Below, piece by piece: positions 12,540 to 22,155 of a stretch of 64,000 bases of DNA (within the stretch, counting starts at the first letter, position 1; every line of letters starts with the position of its first letter). Both the position numbers and the translations under genes were made by a program. Origin of the DNA: Atriophallophorus winterbourni (Eukaryota > Platyhelminthes > Trematoda > Plagiorchiida > Microphallidae); contig JACCGJ010000700.1 in NCBI GenBank assembly GCA_013407085.1, forward strand, positions 1 through 64,000, read 5' to 3'. The notes beneath the pieces were generated by a model. It was not told the origin of the DNA, did not search any database, and saw only the letters and a list, made by a program, of their open reading frames with translations.

Positions 12540-12612
12540 CTTATACGAATATCGTGTGGTGTTGCACAGATACAAGCTTTTTATACCATAAATTCTTGAA
12601 ACTTGAATCTTC
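12440..12612 (+). pseudogene. CR1-like 3'-end fragment
   Basis: Only the terminal non-coding part is left, ending in CATAAATTCTTGAAACTTGA near 12590. An (AT)n microsatellite at 12512-12539 lies within it. The segment GTGTGGTGTTGCACAGATAC near 12553 resembles the 3' ends of copies B and D. Confidence 0.6.
12512..12539. repeat. (AT)14 microsatellite
   Basis: An uninterrupted run of alternating A and T, 28 bp long. Confidence 0.95.
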
Positions 12613-13050
12613 AGTTTGTCCAAGTAACTTGAATTTTTTCGACATCAACGTAAACACCAAGATAAGCAGTTTTGCCGATTTCCGAATGGATCATTCGCAT
12701 CTGCGTCTACATTGTGAATCCACCAAGGAAGGATTGTTTCATTCACGTCTTTTAATCACTGCTTCAGAACAGCAAGAGTGATTTTGTTAATCTTTATCGA
12801 TTATTGGTCACCGTTCCGGAGGGAATACATGTTTACTTGATCAGGTTTGCTAACACCCGCTCAGATACCCGGTTTAACATGTGAAAGGTTTCTGCAGCCT
12901 AATAATGCCAATTCTGGTGAAACATGTTAATTTCAAAACATGATTTAATCTAAAAAATAACAGCAACTGTAATATTATATTTATGTTTATCTTCCTCAAA
13001 TAAAGTTGATTGTTTTCGCGCAACAATGATATAAATGTGTGGTCGAGAAT
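12613..13050. other. Stretch without a recognised gene
   Basis: No motif or frame worth calling was seen between two CR1 fragments. Confidence 0.4.
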
Positions 13051-14032
13051 AAATAAGCCGGAAGACTGCGAACTTCTCCAGAGGGATCTGGACAACCTCA
13101 ACATTTGCTCCCTAAAAATCGCCTATTTTTCACTTTCCAAAAGTGTCACGTGTTAAACCTCAGAAAATTTGTGGAGTTTCAATGTTTTCTTGGTGCACAC
13201 ATTCTCTCGTGGACCATTGAACAAAAGGACTTAGGTGTGTTGATAAGCAACACCCTAGGGATGTCGAGGCATTGCAACTCCGTCTATCGTAAAACATCAC
13301 AGACTTTGTCACTCCTGAGAGAACTTTCGGTAGTTTCTCAAAACAGACAATTCCCCGCATTATAAATACATACATAAGACCCACAATGGAATATGCAGTT
13401 CAAGCATCGTCGCCGTGCTTTAAAAAATATTGCGACTTTGCAAATAATATACTCCCAAGCTACCAAACTTGTCGCCGGACTCAGCCGGAAACCATAAAAT
13501 GAGCGAATCAAACCCCTGAATTTATTCGATTAACCACGTCGTCGTCTCCGAGGGGATTTGATTTTGGTTTACAATATTTTGAATACCGCAAGTCACCCTA
13601 TACAATGCTTATTTAATCTTCTGGGCTCGCATAAGACAAGAGCTCACACGTTTATTCTAACTGTCCTTCACTCGCGACTCAACTGTAGACGACATTTTTT
13701 GCCGTGCGAGTTTGTTTTACTTGGAACAATCTACTCGTTTATGTTCTAAGCTCACTGAATCAGCAGATGTTCAACAGAAGTCTTGATGCCTTTTTGACCC
13801 TTAACCCGTGCATCGAAGAAAACTATACATCTTGACCCCATGCATCTACATTTGTCATCCCACAAATCAAAACAATTTCCACACTTTGGATTTTTGCCTG
13901 GTTCTTGAACTGCTCAGTAAGCAACCGAATCCCGTTTTTGCTTGTTATATTATTCGCAGTTCAAATATTATTCTGTTTTTGTAAAGCGATATGCTTTTTA
14001 GACCATTAAAATTGAATTGAATTGAATATAAA
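13051..14032 (+). pseudogene. CR1-like copy F, RT thumb and C-terminus
   Basis: It opens with EDCELLQRDLDNLN (near 13056) and continues with KDLGVLISNTL (near 13225) and the C-terminal SRLNCRRHFLPCEF (near 13680), matching copy I. It ends in a GAATT-rich tail (ACCATTAAAATTGAATTG, near 14003), the same tail type as the fragment at 19792-19956. Several frames are needed. Confidence 0.75.
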
Positions 14033-14234
14033 TCTACCTTGAATCAAATGCTTATGAATATAATAATCTCATGGTTATTTTCTGTTTGCTCGTGTTAGTT
14101 TAAAATGAATAAATATAGGGTTTAAGCGATTTATATTTGCCAAATTGAATGCAATTTTCAGCTCATCTCGCGAACGAATTTGAAACTTGAAAAACATACG
14201 AAACATATACATTTATCCACTACCCTTCAAGAAG

Positions 14235-14848
14235 TTACCGACTGAGGACCAAGTAACACTGATGTCCTAAAATGCTGGTCATCATTACTTGAGAAACTCT
14301 ATGAACAATCGAACAGTTATCTATATATGTTCCAAAAATCTGAAAAGGGGATTCAAATTCGTGATCAGGAGTCGAAGACAGAAATGGATAAAGGTGAGAA
14401 AATGTGCGTGAAGGAGCCACTTATTGCAGGCTACAGCTGAATCCCGGGAGTCTTAGCGTTTGCTAGGGAATAAAGTTAATAAACTTTTCCAAGAGGATAG
14501 AGAACAGTATCAGGTGTATCAGATTGACAAAAATGAACGAAACCCGAAACACCTCTGCCAGATCGTGGACAGTAAGGCCAGGGTAAAGCCAGGCGTTTCC
14601 GCTTTACTAGCCACAAACGGAACCACCACCACCGATCTCGAATCCGCCAACGAACTCTATCTATTTTACTTTAGAGTGTTTTACCCAAAGAAGCGCTATG
14701 TTATGCTTTGCCTGCATTCAGATAACAAAAAACACCATATAGGACATTGCTGCGAACCTCGAGATTGTCCTGGTGAGGCTACTCGAGTTAAATACAAAAA
14801 ATCCCCAGGTGCTGATGAAATAACACCGTTCCGTCTAAGAGAATCAGA
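14235..14848 (+). pseudogene. CR1-like copy G, pre-RT linker
   Basis: The frame 14460-15014 holds the linker (ERNPKHLCQIVDSKARVKPG, then KKSPGADEITPFRLRE), closely matching the pre-RT region of copy D and of copy L near 40900. It stops abruptly at about 14848, where the GCGAAG-rich DNA linked to the hAT element begins. Confidence 0.7.
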
Positions 14849-14935
14849 CAATAACGAATACTTCGCTTTGGGATTTAAATCGAAGCGAAGTTGCGGAGCG
14901 AAGCGAATATTCGCTTCGCACTTAGCTTCGCTCCA
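14849..14935. repeat. GCGAAG-rich palindromic block
   Basis: The motif GCGAAG and its complement CTTCGC recur. Positions 14898-14919 form a perfect 22-bp palindrome, enclosed by GGAGCGAAG and CTTCGCTCC arms. The same words recur inside both introns of the neighbouring transposase, so this is probably subterminal DNA of the hAT element. Confidence 0.55.
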
Positions 14936-15423
14936 AAAAGTGACACTCGTTATTGTCTCTTTTAGACCATTAAAAACCTTGAATTACCGGTTTCTGGCTG
15001 TTTGCCGCCATTAGTTAGAGACAATAAGACCAGGTTCAGTGAGACTTGAAACAGTGGTATAGTGGTAGACAAAAGGTATACTTGTATCGAGACGTCCTTT
15101 TCTTTCCCACCTTGGTAAATCTGCGTAGATTTGAGTAATACATTCGGGAAAATCCCGTTGCAAGTAAGAATTTAAAAAAGTTTCCATGTCCTTCTCACTG
15201 TTTAATGTTATTTTCAGTAGACGTCCCGCCAAAAACTTCGTTTTCGACAAAAAACTTGCTATAAATTGCTATAATTCGCTAATATTCGTTTAAATTCGCT
15301 ATTCTTCGCTGAAATAAAACGAATTCCGAAATAAATTGATTTTTTGACCATGAAAGAACTTTTATTTGACAAGGGAGGACTTTTTCATGAGCTTTGGCAT
15401 TGGAAATATACAAAACCTTCATC
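14936..15423. other. Mixed non-coding DNA left of the hAT transposase
   Basis: A CR1-like tail (TTTTAGACCATTAAAAACCT) lies near 14960-14985. At 15250-15320 there are more TTCGCT words like those in the hAT introns. A minus-strand frame at 15011-15250 (79 codons) has no recognised motif. Confidence 0.4.
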
Positions 15424-17070
15424 TCAAAGGCAATTAGGCTCCTCCTCTGACTCGGTCTCTGAGACCGGGGTTTTGGACCTGGACCTGGTGCCGGAACTGG
15501 TCCGGCTGCCTCCAGTCAGAGGGGAGTAGGCCCCCGCCGTGAGCTCCTGGGTGTCGACAAACTCGACATCCTCAAGGTTGGCCTCAGGGTCATCCTGGTC
15601 TTTGAGCTGCTGCTGACTCTGAGTGCTGGTACCTTCGCCATTGGTGAACTCCTGGATGCGGAGCTTCATCCTCTTCATGTAGGGGAGCACTCTCTCGTAA
15701 TTGTCATGAATGTAGACGAGCTCCTGTACCCTCTCGTTGTTCAGAAGGCTTCGGGTGGGCTTGGTCACGAGTCCAGCTTCCGAGAAGACCCTCTCTGATG
15801 AGGCCGAGGTAGCCGGGATGGCGTAGACCATCCTAAAAGAAAATGAGACAGGTTGAGTATTTTGTATTAGGTTCCATTGGGTGCAAAAGTTAAACTACTA
15901 TTTCGAAGTATAGCAATACTATATCAAAGTATAGCAATACTACATCTAAGAATAGAAAATAATATATCGAAGTATAGCGAATAATATCGAAGTATGGCGA
16001 AGTTTAGCGAATATTATAGCGAAGTATGGCGAATAACGAGAATAAATTATAATCCAACGGAAAATAAGTGACCTTTAACTTTGAAACAACTTACTGGGCG
16101 ACTTTGGCGAGTAGAGGGAGCTTCTTGGCCTTCATCTTCCAGTACTGGAGCACGTCGATGTCCTCCTTTTCCAGGGGAGACGCCATCCACTCATTCATCT
16201 CCTTGACATAGGAAGGAACTGGGGCTGGTTGAGACTGGGACTGGGACTGGTCGACGCTGCCAAAGGCCAATTCCGGATCAAGATCAAGGTCATGGTGCTC
16301 TTGGAGAAAACCTTCAAGATCTTGGCAAGCGGGTTCCGGCATCTGAATGGATGGTGGGGCGGCTGGGGCCAAGTTGGCCAAGAGCAACTTGATGCTCTGC
16401 TCGCACTCGTAGAAGAGGTGACCATGAGACCTGGTCCTGAGGTACACGGCCTTCTGAGTGGTGTTCAGGTAGTGCGCCATCTGGTAGAGGTCCACGTTCC
16501 TGCCCAGCTCGGGAACTCTGATCTTGATCTCCTCCTGGAACTTCTTGATGAATGCCTTGGTGGCATCCTTGAAGTCGGCGAACAGCTTGATCCTGGAGGC
16601 GGACATCATGGCAATCTTGGCCATGTCCGGAACGACATGCTGCAGAGTGGGCGTCTCATCTGCCTGGAGACGTTTGCTGACCTCCTTGATCTGCTCGAGG
16701 GGCCAGAGGAGGTCTTCCAGGTCCTGAAACTTCAGCTTGTTTGGAATGAGGGCCGCAAAGTCTGAAGAGGTGTTGAATGACTTCTGAACTTCGAAGTTAT
16801 AGCAAATAATAACGAAGCTTCGCTAATAATATGGCGAAGCTTTGCAAATATAGCGAAGTATAACGAATAACATAGCAAATTATATAGCGAATTATAGCGA
16901 ATAGTATCGAAGTTAACCGAATATTGCGCTCACTCACCTTCCAAGTCAGCTGCCTTCTTCCTCATGAGATCGTTCCTGACCGAAGAACGCTTGACCCCGG
17001 TGGCCAGAGCCCTGACCAGCTTGACCAAGTCGCCCACCTCCTCGATCTGCATGGCATACTTGAGGGCACC
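15424..17070 (-). CDS. hAT-family transposase, 5'-truncated, three visible exons
   Basis: Exons on the minus strand are about 17070-16938, 16788-16095 and 15832-15424. The splice sites (GTGAGT and GTAAGT donors; AG acceptors) keep one reading frame. The last exon carries the hAT dimerisation motif PATSASSERVFSEAGLV followed by an acidic/serine-rich tail and a stop. The middle exon holds part of the catalytic region. hAT transposases cut and paste DNA between short inverted repeats. The N-terminus (BED finger and first catalytic residues) is missing at the junction with copy H near 17070. The exons are much richer in G+C than the surrounding DNA, which suggests a different origin or a recent arrival. 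Acceptor choice at 16788 is inferred from frame. Confidence 0.8.
15833..16094 (-). other. hAT intron with GCGAAGTATA repeats
   Basis: This 262-bp intron contains many copies of words such as CGAAGTATAGCGAATA. The other intron (16789-16937) has the same composition. The repeats match the palindromic block at 14849-14935 and may be transposase-binding sites. Confidence 0.6.
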
Positions 17071-17077
17071 TGCTTGA

Positions 17078-18169
17078 AGCGAGCAGAGTAGATGCAGCAT
17101 AAAATCAACAATACTTCTATCACTTGGCAACATTTTCGTGTGATACGAAACAAAGTGACTTCACTTATTCGAGAGCATAAGGAAGCGCACCAATTAATGC
17201 TGCTGTTCGAAATGGAACGCAACTCTAAAATACCATACAAAATCAGAACGCGAAAGTGAAACCTGGTATTTTTGCCTTAGAGAATGGCGAAAAATATATA
17301 AACCGCGTTGGAAACCGCAAATGCTCTCTCGATTTATTACTCTAAAGTGTGAGCCACTTTGTGAATCGCTTTCCAGGCTGTTTAACTATTTGTTGCTTAT
17401 GGTAGTGGAACCGAAAGATTGCAATACTGGCGTGATGACACTTATCTTCAAAGGCGAGTGCCGATCTGACGCTGGAAATTATCGTCCCGTCACACTATTC
17501 CCTGTTATTCATAAGGTCATGGAACGTATAGTTTCAGAAATGATGGTCGCACACTTTGAATCGCGTAGTTGGTTTTCGCCATGGCAGCATGGATTTCGAT
17601 CTCATCGTTCTTGTCTAATGTCTGGACGAAATAGTTGGATAGAAGTTATTGCGTTGACGTTTGTTGCATAGACATTTCGAAAGCTTTTGATAGAGACAAT
17701 AAAAACTGATGCGTCTAGGAATATGTGATCCACTTCTTTCATGGTCGTGCGACTACCTGTCAGATAGCCATACACGAGTTAGAACAAACGGTGCGCTATC
17801 CAAAAAAATTGAAACCACCTTTTACTCTTATCGATAAACGATTTACCCCTCCCCTAATATCACCCAAAATAGTCCTGTTCGCGGATAATATAAAAATTTG
17901 GACGCGAATCAGTTCTACCGAAGACCTTGAGAAACTGCAAAGGATTAGGCAAGCAAGATGCTGAAACTTGGCAAGAATGTTCCTTGGACTTATCGGTTGG
18001 GAACTGAAAACTTGGCATGGAGCTCGTTGGAAAAAATATGTTGGAGTATGGACTAGTGGAAACCTGAATAACACGATTTACTGCCAGAGTATATATCGAC
18101 AGGCAGGTAGATTGTTAGGTATCTTTCGAAGAATATTTGCAAGATTCTCGCTGGTAACGTTGCCACTGT
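17078..18169 (+). pseudogene. CR1-like copy H, decayed sister of copy D
   Basis: DNA similarity to copy D starts at GAAGCGAG (compare 6303) and runs through the pre-RT linker, the RT fingers (17321-17671: VMERIVSEMMVAHFESR, QHGFRSHRSCL) and past a deletion that removes most of the palm up to FADNIKIW (near 17878). The catalytic box is FADN, as in copy D, so H and D probably come from a subfamily that already had the change. It breaks off near 18170 in copy I. Confidence 0.75.
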
Positions 18170-19791
18170 CTTCAGCCCACGAAACACAGTTACCTGTCCC
18201 TCAACTCCCGTCATCTCACCCGAAAATGTTTTACGACAACTAACTATTACCTCGGAGAGTGTCCTCCACACATTGCTAAATCTCAACACGAGAAAATCTC
18301 CCGGAGCTGACGAAATTACCCCGTTGATTCTTAAAAACTGTGCTTATGCTTTGTGTACGCCTCTCACATACTTGTTTAACCTCTCTTTAACCCAAAGCTT
18401 TCGTTCCCTGTGATTGGAAGAATGGCATCATTAACCCGATCCACAAAGGAGGAAACCGTTACGAAGTATCCAACTATCGGCCAGTTACACTACTACCGGT
18501 GATCTCTAAAGTGATGGAGCGCCTCGTAGCAAACAGCGTCACAAAACATCTGGAAGACAATTGCTTGCTCGCAGTCGAACAACACGGCTTCAGAAAAAGA
18601 CACTCTTGCCTTTCAAACCTTCTGCTCGCCCTCGATGACTGGACACAAGCTGTAGACAAAGGTCTCACAGTACACGCTTGTTATCTTGATATGTCAAAAG
18701 CATTCGATCGTGTCAACCACAGTCTGTTACTACAAAAGATGGAGCTATGTGGAATCAAGGGTTCATTACTAGCCTGGTTTGAGGATTATCTCCGCGACCG
18801 TGTCATTCGAGTAAGGGTTGATGGTGCTTTGTCACGACCTATTGCAGTAACGAGTGGGGTGCCGCAGGGATCAGTGCTTGGACCACTTCTTTTCCTGATG
18901 TATGTCAACGACTTACCTAAACTTGTTCGCTGCAAAATCTTGTTATTTGCGGATGACATCAAGCTGTGGACACAAGTACGTACAACTGAGGATTGCAGAG
19001 AGCTTCAGCTGGACCTCGATGCCTTACAAGACTGGTCAGTTAGAAATGAACTACCTTTCAATGTCAGAAAATGCAAGGTATTGACTGTTGGAAGACATTT
19101 CGAGTACTCCTACACCCTTGGTTCCCATATTCTTGAAAGCACTGACAAGGAGAAGGACTTGGGTGTGTGGGTGAGCAGCACTTTGAAACCGTCACATAAC
19201 GTCACAGCTGTCTATGAAAAGACGTCACGAGTACTGCTACTGCTAAAACGCGTGTTCGGGAGTTTCAATAAGCAAACCGTTCATGGAATAATTAATACGT
19301 ACTTGAGGCCAACCATGGAGTATGCGGTTCAGGCTTTGTCACCCTGGCTACAGAAGGACATCAGCCTCTTGCAGAAAATATATCATCGGTCCACCGAGCT
19401 CGTACGCCGTTTGAAGCGCAAACAATACGAAGATCGTATTGCAAGTCTCAATCTCTTCGACTTTCGCTACCGCCGTCTTAGAGGTGATTTGATGCTTATG
19501 TTCAATATACTGCATACCCCCAATCGTCCCCTAAATCAACTATTCACGCGATTTCCACCCAGAACCAGCCGGAGTCACGACTATACAGTACATATTCCTG
19601 ACTCGAGACTAAACTGTCGAAGGTACTTTTATTCTGTACGTGTATGCTTTACCTGGAACTACCTACCTTGTGATGTTGCACATTCACCCAACTTGGATAT
19701 ATTCAAATCGAATTTGAACAATTTCATGTTGACCAATCCAAACTTTGAACCTACATATTTTACACCATAAAAGCTTTGAACTTTAAAACCA
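18170..19791 (+). mobile_element. CR1-like copy I, best-preserved RT domain
   Basis: 5'-truncated copy. The pre-RT part (KSPGADEITPLIL near 18300) is separated from the main frame by a frameshift near 18405. The remaining RT frame runs without a break to the stop, and a CATAAAAGCTTTGAACTTTA tail follows. It lies between copy H and another CR1 3' end. Confidence 0.85.
18433..19770 (+). CDS. Reverse transcriptase domain of copy I, long intact frame
   Basis: The open frame covers [75 protein letters not shown] and FADDIKLWTQV, then the thumb and the conserved C-terminus DSRLNCRRYFYSVRVC. All palm aspartates are present, unlike copies D and H. No true start codon is visible because the copy is 5'-truncated; 18433 is where the frame becomes readable. 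It makes no complete ORF2 because the endonuclease is missing. Confidence 0.85.
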   Translation, partial: NPIHKGGNRYEVSNYRPVTLLPVISKVMERLVANSVTKHLEDNCLLAVEQHGFRKRHSCLSNLLLALDDWTQAVDKGLTVHACYLDMSKAFDRVNHSLLLQKMELCGIKGSLLAWFEDYLRDRVIRVRVDGALSRPIAVTSGVPQGSVLGPLLFLMYVNDLPKLVRCKILLFADDIKLWTQVRTTEDCRELQLDLDALQDWSVRNELPFNVRKCKVLTVGRHFEYSYTLGSHILESTDKEKDLGVWVSSTLKPSHNVTAVYEKTSRVLLLLKRVFGSFNKQTVHGIINTYLRPTMEYAVQALSPWLQKDISLLQKIYHRSTELVRRLKRKQYEDRIASLNLFDFRYRRLRGDLMLMFNILHTPNRPLNQLFTRFPPRTSRSHDYTVHIPDSRLNCRRYFYSVRVCFTWNYLPCDVAHSPNLDIFKSNLNNFMLTNPNFEPTYFTP

Positions 19792-19956
19792 GTTTCTGTC
19801 TAATGGATTTTTACTTGATTCCTGAACTGCTCAGTAAGCAAACAAATCCCGTTTTTCTACCCATGTTATTCGTAATTCTCATATTATTCTGTGATTTTTG
19901 TCAAGCTATATGCTTTTTAGACCATTAAAATTGAATTGAATTGAATTGAAAATTGA
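19792..19956 (+). repeat. CR1-like 3' UTR fragment with TTGAA-rich tail
   Basis: It matches 13890-14030 of copy F and ends in a run of GAATT/TTGAA units at 19925-19956. It sits directly between the tail of copy I and the truncated start of copy J. Confidence 0.75.
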
Positions 19957-20600
19957 ATTGAACGACTACCTTCGCCATACGATGGAGTATGCGGAAGACG
20001 TCTTGGCTACTTGGCAGCGAAAGATATTGCTTTTTTGGTAAAATCTATCACAGATAAAAACAAAGTTAGTGATGGGTCTTCGCAATGTTCCGTACACCGA
20101 TAGATTGCGATGTCTGGGTCTATGGGACTTTACCAAAAATGATACGACGCGATAGTATTCTGTCCTATAGAATTGTGAGTGCCGGTTAAGTATGAGATTT
20201 ACCTTCAAGTTTCGAGTTTAACTTGTGATCTACTTAAATAGTAATAAATTGCTTTGAAATTGATAAATATTATTAAATACTAAATATTAATATACTCGTA
20301 TTAGATATTAAATATTAAAAATTGCTTGTTTGTTTTAATTGATAAGAAGCCGAATTCAAATCCAAATCACGTCAGCCCATGATGAGAGCTAAAGACCTGT
20401 ACACACAAGTTATCCCTAACTTGACTGGCGATATTTAAAGCGAAATTTGACTTATACATGCAAAAGAACATTATTTGTTAACCATATTTGATATACTCTA
20501 TTCGTTTACAATTATTTTTCAAATTTTCGTCCATACCGTAATCCTGTGTTGTTGTTGTTGTATATTATCAACTTTTTAACCATAAATCCTTGATGCCTCA
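19957..20600 (+). pseudogene. CR1-like copy J, C-terminal end
   Basis: It starts inside the thumb region (compare 7683 in copy D: ACCTTCTCCC... with 19969) and continues to a CATAAATCCTTGA tail at 20582. An AT-rich block at 20220-20340 interrupts it. No usable frame remains. Confidence 0.7.
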
Positions 20601-20974
20601 ATTGCAGACTCTTCTAAATCAACAACGTGTCGATCCAAACCAGTGTATGAACTATAGTTCGTTGTCATGTACTTTTGCAGATCGAATCACACAGTTGTTT
20701 TAAGCGTAACCAACCTCCGAACAGACACACAGAACCAGTCTGAATTATTAGCTACATCGAGTTGATTTCAACAGTGTACCATCTATTCATCTGTAGTAAA
20801 ATACTTGAGTCTTTTTCTGCCTGCTGAGTTTCAATAGCGTTTTGCTGATTAATGGAGAATGTGAAACAACCATCCAGGTATTATTCAATGGATGAAACTG
20901 TGTTGCGGAAAAATATGTTCATTTGATACAATATTTACACAGATTACCAAAGACTATATACAGTAATAGAGAAA
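20601..20974. other. Stretch without a recognised gene
   Basis: Intergenic DNA between the CR1 array and the 3' end of the tetraspan gene. Nothing recognisable. Confidence 0.4.
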
Positions 20975-21493
20975 TTACTTGTATTCAGAAACACGCCGCC
21001 TGAACAGAGCTCGCAGGATAATAGCAAAGTGTACCGAGGATGCAATTAAGTAAGTAGCACTAGTGGAAGCGATCCCGATTTGTTTCTCACGTACATCGCT
21101 ATTATTCTTCAACCGCGGCTCTGAAGCAATGAAGATGAGAATTTGCACACAAAAATGCAAGAAATTGCTCAATCCAAACGTGTCCAATACCAACACGATC
21201 ACGGCGAATTTGTGAGTTTGAAAACGGAGGAATGCCATTCCAACAACACTGACCAAAATCCCAATAATTCCCGGGTACAATCCCGTACCCCAATAACCGT
21301 TCGAGGCATAAGTATGCAACAGGAATGCGTCCAGAACCACGGTCGCGGTGGCCATGAGAAAGCAGATAATTGATACGATCAAGGCACCACAGGGATGCAA
21401 CAGCACAGCTTCGTCAGAGTTACACTCCATTTGCTGAATGCCAGACGTGAAGTAGAATAATAAAACGAAAATTAAATCGTGGGTGGCTGTCAT
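20975..21493 (-). CDS. Tetraspan membrane protein, unknown function
   Basis: A 172-residue frame starts at an ATG in a good context (AAAATGA) at 21493. Hydrophobic segments lie at about residues 5-18 (weak, possibly a signal anchor), 34-58, 68-92, 95-122 and 142-163; the C-terminus is short and basic (RRRVSEYK). A CNSDE/HPC segment precedes the first strong helix. The layout suits a small four-helix plasma-membrane protein of the MARVEL or MS4A type, but no family motif could be identified. Its single exon and intact frame among decayed repeats suggest a real host gene. A multi-exon gene with more exons elsewhere is possible. Confidence 0.6.
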   Translation of the reverse strand: MTATHDLIFVLLFYFTSGIQQMECNSDEAVLLHPCGALIVSIICFLMATATVVLDAFLLHTYASNGYWGTGLYPGIIGILVSVVGMAFLRFQTHKFAVIVLVLDTFGLSNFLHFCVQILIFIASEPRLKNNSDVREKQIGIASTSATYLIASSVHFAIILRALFRRRVSEYK

Positions 21494-21954
21494 TTTAGCG
21501 TATCATGCTGCAACACAGTCACCAGCCAATCCGTGTATGAACATGTCAGTTCAATTTGGCTGGAGTTTGCATATTAGGCGTCGACGGAGAATCCCACGGA
21601 AAGCTGTCAAAGCGTGTGAAATCGTGCACGTGGTCAATAAGGAATTAAGTGATTGTCTATGTTGAAATTTTATTGATTCAAACGGTTTAAATTTTATAAG
21701 ATCATGAATAAGAACCGTAGGAAGAGGGAAAGAGAATGCTTTACCTTGAAATTTCCTTTCAGATGAATAACCAATGAATGTTTAAAATTTTGTAAGTTCG
21801 TTTCGCAATGCTCAATGAAAAATTAAATAATTTCAACTAAATAGACTGACACCAGTGTAGGTGATACGCAGTTCAATGCGTAATCTATCGTGGTTGATCT
21901 TAAATAAATAAACTCAGACTTTACTTGAATTTGTTCTCCGAGCTTGTTGAGTTT
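21494..21954. other. Upstream region of the tetraspan gene
   Basis: No repeat or frame could be named. A promoter is expected here on the minus strand but no clear element was seen. Confidence 0.35.
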
Positions 21955-22000
21955 GCATCGGACGTTTCGTTGCCAGACTAGGCGACATCTTCAGTGATTG
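21955..22000 (-). ncRNA. Hammerhead ribozyme-like motif (ACGU stem III type)
   Basis: Minus strand: CTGAAGA (21994-21988; position 7 may be any base), a stem II of GTCGCC against GGCAAC with one mismatch, then GAAAC (21968-21964) and GTC, with predicted cleavage 3' of 21961. Stem III is the minimal palindrome ACGU, typical of hammerheads in Penelope-like elements. It differs from the CCGG-type motifs elsewhere in the window, so two hammerhead lineages are present. Confidence 0.65.
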
Positions 22001-22106
22001 TTGGCAAATTGACTTTGAAGCCATTGTTTCATGGGGTTCGTACAACGAACCTCAATGTTCAAACACAGATTCACCGTGATTCCTGGTCAAGCGCTCGAGG
22101 GATGAG

Positions 22107-22155
22107 CAATGTAAAGTGTTGTAATCGTGGGGGATGTGAGCAACACTTTACATTG
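22107..22155. repeat. Perfect 15-bp inverted repeat with 19-nt loop
   Basis: CAATGTAAAGTGTTG at 22107-22121 is the exact complement of CAACACTTTACATTG at 22141-22155. The loop contains GGGGGATGTGAG, shared with the downstream flank of the hammerhead repeats at 12045 (minus), 23492 and 47902. Confidence 0.85.

Noticed and set aside
12470..12781. 103-codon frame with an IYIYIY run
   Set aside because: It is produced by the (AT)14 microsatellite and a CR1 tail.
15046..15090. tRNA-like GTGGTATAGTGGTAG followed by GTATCGAGAC
   Set aside because: The A-box-like word is good, but the spacing to the B-box-like word is too short and no acceptor or T stem pairs.
15011..15250. 79-codon minus-strand frame beside the hAT gene
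   Set aside because: No motif, and the region is a patchwork of repeat tails.
16229..16765. 178-codon plus-strand frame over the hAT exon
   Set aside because: It is the antisense of a GC-rich transposase exon that carries the real motifs, and it shows no domain of its own.
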